From NCBI RefSeq assembly GCF_002964705.1, contig NZ_PQCD01000019.1:1-44433 (forward strand): a DNA stretch of 44,433 nt, written 5' to 3'. The position numbers and the translations under genes are program-made. Under the pieces are notes generated by a model. It ran no database searches and was not told the DNA's origin. It saw only the letters and a list, made by a program, of their open reading frames with translations. This document shows, piece by piece, positions 30,191 through 38,350 of this stretch; the stretch's first letter is position 1; the number at the start of each line of letters is the position of its first letter. Origin of the DNA: Pseudoalteromonas sp. T1lg75. Its GTDB lineage: Bacteria > Pseudomonadota > Gammaproteobacteria > Enterobacterales > Alteromonadaceae.

Positions 30191-30400
30191 TCTTCAGGGC
30201 GGGGTGGAATTCCCCACCGGCGGTAATTAACTTTCTCGTATTCAGATTTACGAAGGCGACGACGGTTATCAGCCCGCGAGCGCTTTACCAAGAGTAACCT
30301 TGGCGTGGTAAAGGTCTAGCAGATTCGGTGTAAATCCGAAGCCGACGGTTCAGGGTTCGTGTACTCAGCGAGCGTCCCTTAAAGTCCGGATGGGAGAAGA
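30191..30400 (+). promoter_or_regulatory. FMN riboswitch (RFN element)
   Basis: The conserved RFN core is visible: TTCAGGGCGGGGTGGAATTC and CCACCGGCGGT at the 5' end, CAGCCCGCGAGCG in the middle, GATTCGGTGTAAATCCG and GCCGACGGTTCAG, then GTCCGGATGGGAGAAGA at the 3' end. TCTTC (30191-30195) pairs with GAAGA (30396-30400) as helix P1. It lies 111 bases upstream of ribB. I cannot identify a convincing terminator, so control may be at translation. The remainder of 30106-30190 has no gene. Confidence 0.95.
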
Positions 30401-30511
30401 ATACTTGGTACAAAAAACACACTGTTTAGCTTGGCTAGGCGGTGCTTTTTTGCTGTGCCAGTCACTTTCCTAATTCCCCTGAGTTTTGACTTTCAAAATC
30501 AGGAGATTCTT

Positions 30512-31165
30512 ATGAATATCAATTTAACACCTTTTGGTGCAACCGCACTTGAACGCGTTCAGCGCGCCTGTGCAGATCTCGCGTTAGGCAAACCCGTGCT
30601 CTTAATGGACGACCCGGACAGAGAAAACGAAGGCGACCTAATCGTGGCCGCCGAGCTGATCAGTACACCAACCATGGCCCAGCTTATCAACGACTGCTCT
30701 GGCATTGTCTGCCTGGCACTAACCGGTGAAGCGGCCGATAACCTTGCGCTTCCCCCCATGGTGACAGACAACAGCAGTAAAAATAAAACCGCGTTTACCG
30801 TCTCCATTGAAGCCAAGGAGGGGGTTACCACGGGCGTCTCCGCTGCCGATAGGGTGCAAACAATACGCACCGCCATCGCCAGCGAGGCAAAAGCGGATGA
30901 TCTTGCAAGGCCGGGGCATGTGTTTCCTTTGCGCAGCGCCCCCGGCGGCGTACTGACTCGTCGCGGACACACAGAGGGTGGCGTGGATCTATGTCGACTC
31001 GCCAAGCTTTCGCCAGCAGCAGTACTGTGTGAGCTAATGCACAAAGACGGCAGCATGATGAAAGGTCAGGCACTGGTCGACTATGCTCACGCCCACCAGC
31101 TTGTGTTGTTAACGATTGAAGACCTGGTACAGGTATTAAAATCGGATACCGAGCAAGCAGCCTAA
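30512..31165 (+). CDS. ribB: 3,4-dihydroxy-2-butanone-4-phosphate synthase
   Basis: RibB converts ribulose 5-phosphate to the four-carbon precursor of riboflavin. The 217-residue protein is the E. coli length. The acidic metal and substrate loop is [26 protein letters not shown] and [11 protein letters not shown] are also present. No GTP cyclohydrolase II (RibA) domain is attached. I use the ATG at 30512 with AGGAGA five bases upstream. It is controlled by the FMN riboswitch in its leader. Confidence 0.96.
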   Translation: MNINLTPFGATALERVQRACADLALGKPVLLMDDPDRENEGDLIVAAELISTPTMAQLINDCSGIVCLALTGEAADNLALPPMVTDNSSKNKTAFTVSIEAKEGVTTGVSAADRVQTIRTAIASEAKADDLARPGHVFPLRSAPGGVLTRRGHTEGGVDLCRLAKLSPAAVLCELMHKDGSMMKGQALVDYAHAHQLVLLTIEDLVQVLKSDTEQAA

Positions 31166-31174
31166 TTAGGTTGT

Positions 31175-31223
31175 GTCGGGTCAATGACCCGACTCAGAGG
31201 AAATGCTCACCCATTTCCTCTGA
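31175..31223. repeat. Two adjacent perfect hairpins after ribB
   Basis: GTCGGGTCA-A-TGACCCGAC (31175-31193) is followed directly by TCAGAGGAAATG (31194-31205) and its complement CATTTCCTCTGA (31212-31223) with a six-base loop. They lie ten bases after the ribB stop and lack a clear U tract. They may stabilise or end the ribB message. Confidence 0.55.
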
Positions 31224-31357
31224 AAATTACCAGAACACCCTGCCCTTATTTACCTAGTCTGATAACGCCTGAATTCAATATGTTATCAACATAAAAAACG
31301 CCATCCTTAAACCCCCGATTTATCAGCCTCCCCCCTTACATTGCATCCGAAACGAGA

Positions 31358-31500
31358 TACGAGGAGGGGGAATTGAAGGCGACAGCGTGTCCAGGGCATG
31401 GCTGAAAGCGGAAGCTAGGGAGTGAACAATTTCACTCCCGCCGCTTGAAGGCGACGAGTTCTACGAGGAGGGGGACGCCCTGTGCGCGCTGGTTACCTTA
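31358..31500. repeat. Degenerate direct repeats in gene-free region
   Basis: TACGAGGAGGGGG occurs at 31358-31370 and again at 31462-31474, and TTGAAGGCGAC occurs near 31373 and near 31445. The segment also contains GGGAGTGAACAATTTCACTCCC, an inverted repeat (about 31419-31440). No coding potential is credible. The rest of the gene-free interval 31166-31933 holds the repeats listed separately and otherwise nothing I recognise. Confidence 0.55.
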
Positions 31501-31570
31501 AGTTCTCGTAGCGCGATGAGGAAATAATGCAATATGGGGGTGCCCTAGGAGTTCAAGAGGGCGACGAGTG

Positions 31571-31591
31571 ACCGAAGCACTGCTTCGCAGC
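31571..31591. repeat. Repeat family A, copy 1
   Basis: A 21-base sequence that begins ACCGAAGCACTGCTTCGCAG, with a GAAGCA/TGCTTC palindrome, is followed by a diverged tail GAGG...CATGGATG. An identical 21-mer is at 43759-43779 with a similar tail. Confidence 0.75.
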
Positions 31592-31712
31592 GCTCGGAGG
31601 TGGAGGCATGGATGCCGACAGGGCCTGAGCTTCATGGACGAATTACTTGCACACAAGTGATGCATTTCCTCTAAGCCGGCGTCGGCGGCCCGACAAGATC
31701 TAACAAAATCCA

Positions 31713-31824
31713 TTAGGTCGTCAGACTGAAGTCTGACCTACAAGTACCAAAGCCTCGCCTACTGCCACCAATTAAGAACACCAAGGTATCAGACTCAAGA
31801 AAGAGAGGCAGGAAGGCCGACCTA
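31713..31824. repeat. Repeat family B (miniature palindromic element), copy 1
   Basis: GTCAGACT-GA-AGTCTGAC (31720-31737) is a perfect hairpin, preceded by TTAGGTC and followed by CTACAA. The far end has AAGGCCGACCTA (31813-31824). The same three parts make up copy 2 at 43978-44048. In this copy the two ends are 76 bases apart rather than 31. Confidence 0.65.
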
Positions 31825-31933
31825 AAAAAGCACCCAAGTGCATGCCTGCACTCATTGGTCTTATTTCCTTGTTTTAACCCCAAAACCTCGCCACAATGGG
31901 CACCAAATTCAATAATAACAATGAGCGGCTATT

Positions 31934-33126
31934 ATGAAATTCACCACCCTCAGCGCGGCCCTAGCGCTGGCTCTTGGCAGCCTTAGCGTTGCCGCACAGG
32001 AAGTGCATCAGGCTTCTGAAAAAGCCATTAAACTGGCGCAAGAAAACATCCTTATCGATACCCATATCGATGTCCCTTATCGCATTCATAACAAATGGGA
32101 TGACGTCAGCAAGGCCACCGAGCGCGGTGATTTCGATTACCCTCGCGCCATTGAAGGTGGTTTAAACGCCCCCTTCATGTCTATCTATATTCCAGCCAAC
32201 TTGGAATTCGAAGGCAAAGGTAAAAGCTATGAACTGGCCAATCAGCTGATCGATATGATGGAAGCGCTGGCCTATCGCGCCCCCGATAAGTTCGCCATTG
32301 CCGACTCGGTTGCGGATGTGGAAAAGCAATTTAAAGACGGCGTGATGTCGCTAGCCATGGGTATGGAAAATGGCTCCCCCATCGAAGGCGAGATCAAGAA
32401 CCTGCACCACTTCTATGAGCGTGGCGTGCGTTATATCACCTTGGCGCATTCGCAAAGCAACCATATTTCCGACTCCAGCTATGATATTCGCCGTAAATGG
32501 AAGGGCCTAAGCCCATTCGGTAAAGAGCTGGTCTCCGAGATGAATAATATCGGCATGCTGATCGATGTCTCGCATATCTCGGATGCGGCCTTCTATCAGG
32601 TGATGGAGCTGTCTAAGGTGCCCGTGATTGCCTCACACTCCTCGCTACGTAAATACACGCCGGGTTTTGAGCGCAATATGGATGACGACATGCTGTTGGC
32701 GCTGAAAAAGAACGGCGGTGTGATCCAAATTAACTTCGGTTCCAGCTTTGTGACCAGCAGGCTAATAGCTGGTACGACCGTCGTGATGAGGCCCAGGATA
32801 AGGCCAAAGAAGCGGGCAAAGACACCACCGACTTTAAGGCGGCCTACCTGAAGAAGAACCCCTTCCCATTCGCCAGCCTGGAGCAGGTGTTAGATCATAT
32901 CGACCACGTGGTGAAACTGATCGGCATCGAGCATGTGGGCATTGGCTCTGACTACGATGGTGTGGGTGACTCACTACCCGTGGGCCTTAAAGACGTATCC
33001 AGCTACCCTAACCTGGTACAAGGTTTATTGGACCGTGGCTATAGCGATGCGGATATCAAAAAGATCCTCGGCGAGAATATGCTGCGCGTATGGCGTCAAG
33101 CAGAGGCGTTTGCCCAGGCTAACTAA
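31934..33126 (+). pseudogene. Membrane dipeptidase (peptidase M19), one-base frameshift
   Basis: M19 dipeptidases are zinc enzymes that cleave dipeptides in the periplasm. A signal peptide (about 1-21) is followed by metal ligands H44 and D46 in DTHIDVPYR, E145 in AMGMENGSP, and His in DVSHISD (214) and ASHSSLR (235). After residue 275 (SFVTS) the frame changes. Downstream codons in frame +1 continue the family sequence QANSWYDRRDEAQDKAKEAG, then GSDYDGVGDSLP, to a stop at 33126. Restoring one C near 32758 (AGCCAG for AGCAG) gives an intact enzyme of about 397 residues. The bases around the site are not a long homopolymer. It may be a recent mutation or a sequencing error. Confidence 0.88.
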
Positions 33127-33142
33127 GCCTTCTCATTTTACT

Positions 33143-33173
33143 AAAAAAGCCCGGGCAATTGCCCGGGCTTTTT
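33143..33173. terminator. Bidirectional terminator between dipeptidase and selO
   Basis: AAGCCCGGGCAATTGCCCGG plus GCTT forms a fully symmetric palindrome (33147-33170) with A and T runs outside, serving both convergent genes. Confidence 0.92.
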
Positions 33174-33201
33174 CATTGGTCACGCCAAAGGACGATGGCC
33201 A

Positions 33202-34632
33202 CTAGGTACCACAGAAGGTTTGATAACTATCGTCTTCGCCCTGCTCTGGCGGCTGCTGTAAATACACATGCTCAGGGTCAAGGCAATAAGGGTTACGAAT
33301 GGCCGCCAGCAGCGGCGCCAGCTTGTCGCTGTGACCCTGACGCTCAAAGTCGGCGATCACCTCTTCCACCCTGTGATTGCGGGGGATCACCTGCGGATTT
33401 GCCGCACTCATCAACGCCGCGCTTTGCTCCTTGTGCCCGGCTATCCGCGCCTGCCAGCGCGCCAGCCAATCTCCCAAGGATGAGGCCAGGGGCTCGGGCA
33501 CCTCGGTGCCCTGATGGCAATAGGCGGTGAGCGCCGCAAAGGTATTGGTGTAATCCAACTGCTGTTGTTGCATCAGCCCCAGTAGCTCATCCACCAGCGC
33601 CTCAGCCTCGTTATCTTCGGCCAGGAGCCCGAGTTTTTGTAGCCACATGGCTTTAAGGGCGGCATTAAACTTGTCGCCGAAGGTGTTAAGCACCTGGGTT
33701 AACTCGGCCACCGCCTGGTCGCGCTCTACGCTAAACAGGTCAATCAGGGTTTCCGCGAAACGGGCCAGGTTCCAACTGGCGATCTGCGGTTGATTGCCAA
33801 AGGCATAACGACCGGTGCGGTCGATGGAGCTAAACACCCGGCCAAAGTCAAAGCCGTTCAACATGGCGCAGGGGCCATAGTCTATGGTTTCGCCGCTCAC
33901 CAGGGTATTGTCGGTATTCATCACCCCATGAATAAAGCCGATGCGCAGCCAGTGCACAATCAGTTCGATTTGCTTATCCATTACCGCACTAAAGAGTGCC
34001 AACAAGCGCTCATCCCCGTTCAGCGCGGCCAGCTCGGGGTAATGACGCTTGATGGTTAACTCCACCAACTGGGCCAAGCCTTGCTCATCCTGCTGCGCGG
34101 CTAAAAACTGAAAGCTGCCAACGCGAATATGGCTGCTGGCCACCCTCGTCACTATGGCGCCGGCGCTGGGCTGTTGTCGCATCACCGTCTCGCCGCTCAG
34201 CGCTACACTTAAACAGCGCGTGGTAGGCACCTTTAATGCCGCCAATGCTTCGCTCATAATAAATTCGCGCACCGCTGGGCCAATACCACAGAGGCCATCG
34301 CCACCGCGGGAAAATTGGGTTGCTCCTGAGCCCTTTAATTGCACATCCCAGCTCAGCCCCTGAGGATCGGTGACGGCACCAAGCAAATGAGCCCGACCGT
34401 CGCCAAGCAAGGGCACGTAATTGCCAAACTGGTGGCCGGCATAAGCCAAGGCATTAGCATCCGGATAAGACTGACCACTGGCAAGCTGGGCTTTAGTGGT
34501 GTCGTCCTCGCTCAGCCCCAACGTTTTCGCCAACGCACTATTCCACAGCAACAACTGCGGCTGACTAAACTGACGCACCTGGGCGCTGTGACTCAGGGCA
34601 CCAATATGGGCATAGGGGTTATCTAGCTTCAT
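33202..34632 (-). CDS. selO: SelO (YdiU) pseudokinase protein AMP transferase
   Basis: SelO transfers AMP from ATP to Ser, Thr or Tyr of target proteins, in link with redox homeostasis. The 476 residues have the family core: KGSGATQFSRGGDG with the nucleotide-binding Lys, GIGPAVREFIMSEA, HGVMNTDNTLVSGETIDYGP with the catalytic-loop Asn/Asp and metal-binding Asp, and NGFDFGRVFSSID. The C-terminus ends with a Cys in TFCGT, matching the family's conserved (often Sec) position near the end. Its upstream neighbour is a Tag-like glycosylase on the same strand, eight bases away, so the two are co-transcribed. Confidence 0.95.
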   Translation of the reverse strand: MKLDNPYAHIGALSHSAQVRQFSQPQLLLWNSALAKTLGLSEDDTTKAQLASGQSYPDANALAYAGHQFGNYVPLLGDGRAHLLGAVTDPQGLSWDVQLKGSGATQFSRGGDGLCGIGPAVREFIMSEALAALKVPTTRCLSVALSGETVMRQQPSAGAIVTRVASSHIRVGSFQFLAAQQDEQGLAQLVELTIKRHYPELAALNGDERLLALFSAVMDKQIELIVHWLRIGFIHGVMNTDNTLVSGETIDYGPCAMLNGFDFGRVFSSIDRTGRYAFGNQPQIASWNLARFAETLIDLFSVERDQAVAELTQVLNTFGDKFNAALKAMWLQKLGLLAEDNEAEALVDELLGLMQQQQLDYTNTFAALTAYCHQGTEVPEPLASSLGDWLARWQARIAGHKEQSAALMSAANPQVIPRNHRVEEVIADFERQGHSDKLAPLLAAIRNPYCLDPEHVYLQQPPEQGEDDSYQTFCGT

Positions 34633-34640
34633 AGCTATCC

Positions 34641-35336
34641 TTAGTTGGTTTGCATACCAACATAATTGTCGCCAATGCTAAAGGCGATAAGCTGGCTTAG
34701 CTCCGTTAAGGAGCGGCCACTTTGCTGCTGCAGCTCATTAAACATGCCTTGTATGGCCTGCAGGGAGCGCTTTGAGTGCAGACCGCCGTCGATCACCTCA
34801 TTAGCACGGCAATAGGCTTCCACATCGCGCGACAACATAAAGGTGTCTTTACCTAAAGCTCGCAGGGCAAAAGCACCGGTATTGCCACCTAAGCGGGCTC
34901 CGTGCTTTTTCAAATACAGCCAGAGGCCGATAATGTCCTCGCTCGGCCACTGGGCAACAAAGTCTCTAAAGCTGCCATGCTCTTGTGCTACTTCATGGAT
35001 CATTAGACAATTAATAGGCAAGGTTTGCACTTTTTTAAAGTTGCGCACGATACGTTCATCGCTGGCCTTCTGCTCCAGCATTTCCGGCGCCATCATCAGT
35101 AGTTTCTCAACGCTAAAATCCCAGAACACCTCGCGAAAGCCCGGCCATTTGGCATTGATCACCGCCCAATAAAAGCCACTTTGAAAGATTTTTCGGGTGA
35201 ACTCTTCTAACCAGATATCGTCGGTTAGTTGCTTTAATTGCTCGGTGGTTTTTGGCTTACTGAGTAAGGCTTCCAGTTGCGCCTGTGAGCCCTTGCGCTC
35301 AAGCGCACGCTGATAAATAGATTGATATTTTTCCAT
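34641..35336 (-). CDS. Tag-like DNA-3-methyladenine glycosylase I family protein (COG2818 type)
   Basis: A 231-residue helical protein of the HhH-GPD glycosylase superfamily. The part FTRKIFQSGFYWAVINAKWP matches the Tag family core and SRDVEAYCRANEVI is near the C-terminus. The zinc-binding Cys and His set of E. coli Tag is not evident, so this is a divergent branch and its base specificity is uncertain. It directly precedes selO. Confidence 0.82.
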   Translation of the reverse strand: MEKYQSIYQRALERKGSQAQLEALLSKPKTTEQLKQLTDDIWLEEFTRKIFQSGFYWAVINAKWPGFREVFWDFSVEKLLMMAPEMLEQKASDERIVRNFKKVQTLPINCLMIHEVAQEHGSFRDFVAQWPSEDIIGLWLYLKKHGARLGGNTGAFALRALGKDTFMLSRDVEAYCRANEVIDGGLHSKRSLQAIQGMFNELQQQSGRSLTELSQLIAFSIGDNYVGMQTN

Positions 35337-35432
35337 CTGCTGCTGGGTCTTTTTAGTGTGAGGGAGACATTAAAACATGCTTTGTGCAATGACAAAAAGG
35401 GTTATACCCAATGCGCCCACCTGAAGATCAAA

Positions 35433-36377
35433 CTACAGCCCCATAAAAGTGCCGTTATTTTGCCGTGCCACCTCACGCATCAGGGTGGAAAACTTCACCA
35501 TATCTGGTGACGCGCCCATATTGCGCTTAAAAGCGATGCCATGAATACGGGCGATGGGCGTACCGCCGGTACTGCGATTAAGCCGGTTAATTTGCGCTAG
35601 GGCATCGTCGTAACTGGTGCCGGTAAAGTCATCACCAAAGACATAAAGCGCGAGGTCCCCCTGGTAGCGGGCATAGGCCTTGAGGCTGGCGGCTATCCCC
35701 TCCACCGGCGAGCTGTTCGAGCTGCCATGCCATTGTTGTAAGCCACGTAGCACCCCGGCGCGCTGCGCTCGGCTATCGCTGCGCCAGGTACCCAGGGAGC
35801 GCCCACCCAGCACCTCTCCATTGTCGGACAGCACCTGAAACCCCTGTACCTTGGGATGATTATTTAGCACCTCGTCCATGGTTCTCAGCACCCGTGGCCA
35901 CATGGTTTTCATTGACCCCGAGGTATCGATAATAAAAACCACATAATTGCTGTCGACGGGAATACCGCCCACCTCGTCATCGCGCACCGTGGCACGCGGA
36001 GCATTGATGGCGGCACGCTGGCGCTCCACCAGGGTTTGCTCCAAACCGGATGCCGCATCGGTCAGCTGCTGCACCTTATCCTTGGCTCGTGCCAGTTGCG
36101 CCTGCAAGGCCATCTGCTGCTCGGCATTACTGGCCCCCTGCGCCTCGGCGGCCGCCAAATGCTCCGCACCCTCGCTCAAGGCCTGCTGTAATTGCTGGAC
36201 GCTGCGCTCGGCCCCGTCCAAGGCTCGAACCAGGGTGGCAATTTGACTGGCGTCATTAAACTCACCCTGATCGCCATTTTTAGCCAGCAGGATCAGCATC
36301 ACCACGGCGCCAAACGCACAGGAAATAATGTCTAAAAACGACAGGCTAAAGATTTCTACCGGTTCACGCCGCTTCAT
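35433..36377 (-). CDS. Membrane-anchored VWA protein 2 with ExbD/TolR-like transmembrane helix
   Basis: A 314-residue protein. Residues 11-32 form one transmembrane helix with SLSFLDIISCAFGAVVML; the Asp is residue 16. Residues about 42-122 are a coiled coil rich in Gln and Ala. Residues about 143-314 are a von Willebrand A domain with MIDAS start DTSGSM (151-156) and a later Asp in FGDD (249-250). The usual TD-G of the third MIDAS loop and a clear MIDAS Thr are not seen, so metal binding may be altered. The helix resembles ExbD (PFIDVM), where the Asp carries protons. It overlaps the upstream VWA gene by four bases and ends the eight-gene run. The domain should lie in the periplasm. The interval 35337-35432 has no gene. 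Confidence 0.85.
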   Translation of the reverse strand: MKRREPVEIFSLSFLDIISCAFGAVVMLILLAKNGDQGEFNDASQIATLVRALDGAERSVQQLQQALSEGAEHLAAAEAQGASNAEQQMALQAQLARAKDKVQQLTDAASGLEQTLVERQRAAINAPRATVRDDEVGGIPVDSNYVVFIIDTSGSMKTMWPRVLRTMDEVLNNHPKVQGFQVLSDNGEVLGGRSLGTWRSDSRAQRAGVLRGLQQWHGSSNSSPVEGIAASLKAYARYQGDLALYVFGDDFTGTSYDDALAQINRLNRSTGGTPIARIHGIAFKRNMGASPDMVKFSTLMREVARQNNGTFMGL

Positions 36378-37441
36378 GGCCAGCTCCGCGCCGGGGCGAT
36401 CATCAAACCGCCGGTGTTATTGGCCCAGTTCCAGTAAAGCGCCGGCGCCAGCGGGTCTCCTTCCAAGGGCAGCAAGACAATGTGGGTCGGTACCTTGGGG
36501 GCGGCTTGGGCGATGCTGAACTGATGGATTCGGGCACGACAATCGCCATCTATGGTTTTCATATTACCGCTTATTGGCTGACAGTGTTTTGTTTCGCGAA
36601 ACCCATGAGCGCCCGACATCATGGTCGGCAAACCATCGGTGATAATGTAAAGCGCATCCATATCCGCAAAGGTGCTGTTGATGGTGCTCAGGGCGGTATA
36701 TAGGTCGGTGCCATTTTCCGGCACCAGAGCGTCAATATCCTTAACCAAGGCCTGCATGCTGGCCTCCACCTTGGCCGAGTTGATGGCTCTGCTACCCAGC
36801 ACCTGGGCGCTAGAATTAAAAGCGACCACGCTTACCTGCGACTGCTTTGGTACCCGTGCCAGCAACCATTTCGCTACCCGCTTGGTACGCTGCCATTTTG
36901 GCCCCTGTTGCTTTTGCTGTGCAGGGCCGAGCTTACGGCGTATCACCTTAATAAGCTGCTCGTCCGTCATTGAGGCACTGTGATCGATCAAAATACCTAT
37001 GCGCTGGCCTTCAACCTTGAGACCCAATAAGTAGTTCTCCTCGCCACCACCCTTTAGCTCAATGGGGTCATCCGCCTGTTTCGGCGCCGCAGCTGCTACC
37101 GACTGCTGTAACTGCGCCACCACCGCTTGTTGGTCTTGCAATGCCTGCCTGGCCGCTTGCTGCATAAGTTTTAACGCGGCCACGCGCTCGTCGTTGTCAC
37201 TGTTTTGCGCCTGCGCCGCGGCCAGCGCTTGCGCTACCTCCTCCAGCTCCTGCTGCAAGGCACTGGCCTGCTCCTCGGTGGCGGCGAGCTTTTGCTGCAG
37301 TCGCTCTATTTCGTTACTGGGCACCGAGGTTGAGGCCTGAAACTTGATGACGATCAGGATCATCAACACCGCCCCTAAACCACAGGCCATGACATCGAGA
37401 AAGGACAGGTTTAACCCTTGTTCGCCGCGCCGCTTCAACAT
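36374..37441 (-). CDS. Membrane-anchored VWA protein 1 with ExbD/TolR-like transmembrane helix
   Basis: A 355-residue protein. Residues 11-34 form a transmembrane helix with LSFLDVMACGLGAVLMILIV, the Asp again at residue 16. Residues about 44-118 are a strong coiled coil. Residues about 145-355 are a VWA domain with a complete MIDAS: DHSAS (153-157), Thr245 in NGTDLYTAL, and Asp269 in ITDGLP. It also has two cysteines near 290-305 (KHCQPI, GDCRAR) that could form a disulfide. It starts five bases after the stop of the ExbB-like channel and overlaps VWA protein 2 by four bases. I infer it takes the ExbD or MotB place with the channel protein. Confidence 0.87.
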   Translation of the reverse strand: MLKRRGEQGLNLSFLDVMACGLGAVLMILIVIKFQASTSVPSNEIERLQQKLAATEEQASALQQELEEVAQALAAAQAQNSDNDERVAALKLMQQAARQALQDQQAVVAQLQQSVAAAAPKQADDPIELKGGGEENYLLGLKVEGQRIGILIDHSASMTDEQLIKVIRRKLGPAQQKQQGPKWQRTKRVAKWLLARVPKQSQVSVVAFNSSAQVLGSRAINSAKVEASMQALVKDIDALVPENGTDLYTALSTINSTFADMDALYIITDGLPTMMSGAHGFRETKHCQPISGNMKTIDGDCRARIHQFSIAQAAPKVPTHIVLLPLEGDPLAPALYWNWANNTGGLMIAPARSWP

Positions 37442-37446
37442 CTTGG

Positions 37447-38217
37447 CTACTTATGCAAATGGGTTAACAAATGGGTTTCACAGTTGTTCTTGGTTTTCAG
37501 CACCATTTCATCCTGGCGGTTATTAAGGTGAAAAAGCACATACATCAAAAGGATAGAAAGCAACAGCGAAACCAGGGTCGAGTTAAAGGCGACCCCAAGC
37601 TTATCCACCATACCGGCGATATCACCGGCCACCGCCTCCTCGGCCTTGGCCAGGGCCGAACCGATACCGCGCACGGTGCCAACAAAGCCAATGCTGGGAA
37701 TGGCCCAGATAAAATAACGAATGGTGGCGTTACCCGCCTCCAGCTGCGCCGCCAGAGATTCGACGCTATCGCGAATGGCATCGGCGGCATGCTGCACATT
37801 TTGGGTATTTTTATAGCGGCGTAAGCAATTAATCCAGGTGGCCACCGAGCTGTTCTTAGCGCTCTCCCCCTCCTCTAAAAATGCCAGGGCGTCATCCACA
37901 TTCAGCGCTTCCTCCTTGGGAAAAGTGCGCAGGTAGTCATAGGTGAACACCGGCTCTTCCTTGGTAACAATGCGATAATACTTGTAGCCCATCAGGATCA
38001 GACAGAACAACCCCAAGGTCATACAAGCCTGCTGCTCGGCGTCTTTTAAGATCACCCAGATATTAGTCGTCGCGCCACTGCCATGGGCGGCAATCGCGGC
38101 CTCCGCCGCGGGGCGGATCATGCCTTGATACAACAAGTGCACTACAACGACGGTGGCGATAAAGACGCCGATAGACACCAGCGGCGGCAAATTCATGCGA
38201 GTATTGTCGGTTGGCAT
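37447..38217 (-). CDS. MotA/TolQ/ExbB family proton channel protein
   Basis: A 256-residue protein with transmembrane segments at about 13-34, 64-84, 168-190 and 206-230 and a cytoplasmic loop of about 80 residues. The signature FVGTVRGIGSALAKAEEA corresponds to the conserved GTVWGI stretch of TolQ and ExbB, and VAFNSTLVSLLLSILL corresponds to their last helix with its polar Thr. Family knowledge: five copies form a ring around two copies of the ExbD/MotB helix, and proton flow drives rotation. The ATG at 38217 has AAGGAGC five bases upstream, partly inside the stop of the micro-protein gene. The two following genes encode the likely helix partners. Confidence 0.92.
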   Translation of the reverse strand: MPTDNTRMNLPPLVSIGVFIATVVVVHLLYQGMIRPAAEAAIAAHGSGATTNIWVILKDAEQQACMTLGLFCLILMGYKYYRIVTKEEPVFTYDYLRTFPKEEALNVDDALAFLEEGESAKNSSVATWINCLRRYKNTQNVQHAADAIRDSVESLAAQLEAGNATIRYFIWAIPSIGFVGTVRGIGSALAKAEEAVAGDIAGMVDKLGVAFNSTLVSLLLSILLMYVLFHLNNRQDEMVLKTKNNCETHLLTHLHK

Positions 38218-38227
38218 AACGCGCTCC

Positions 38228-38347
38228 TTAAATATCCACCGGGAAGGTAGCCGGCGAGTCCAAACTGATTTTCGCCGCCATCGCGACCGAAGTTAATGCG
38301 CCGACCAGGAGCAACGCCACTATCAAAAACATGCCTTTACGTTTCAT
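38228..38347 (-). CDS. 39-residue exported micro-protein
   Basis: The gene fills the gap between the PEGA/FGE protein and the channel gene. The peptide begins MKRKGMFLIVALLLVGALTS and continues VAMAAKISLDSPATFPVDI. A KRK n-region, a hydrophobic core and AMA-AK make a good signal peptide, leaving a mature peptide of about 15 residues. Otherwise it is a single-pass membrane peptide. Its ATG (38347) lies three bases after the preceding stop and has AGAGG upstream; its TAA overlaps the ribosome site of the channel gene. This tight packing supports it being a real gene. I know of no family. Confidence 0.72.
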   Translation of the reverse strand: MKRKGMFLIVALLLVGALTSVAMAAKISLDSPATFPVDI

Positions 38348-38350
38348 AAC

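Noticed and set aside
30401..30511. Terminator just after the FMN riboswitch
   Set aside because: There is a T run near 30447-30453 but I could not draw a stable stem immediately before it.
30559..31056. 165-residue open frame opposite ribB
   Set aside because: It is a composition-driven shadow of ribB.
31498..31713. 71-residue open frame in the repeat region
   Set aside because: It is built entirely from repeat sequence, with no ribosome site or recognisable domain.
35433..38217. Zorya-type anti-phage system (ZorA/ZorB with effector genes)
   Set aside because: The channel plus single-helix partner recalls ZorAB, but the partner has a VWA domain instead of a peptidoglycan-binding one, and no ZorC, helicase/nuclease ZorD or ZorE is present.
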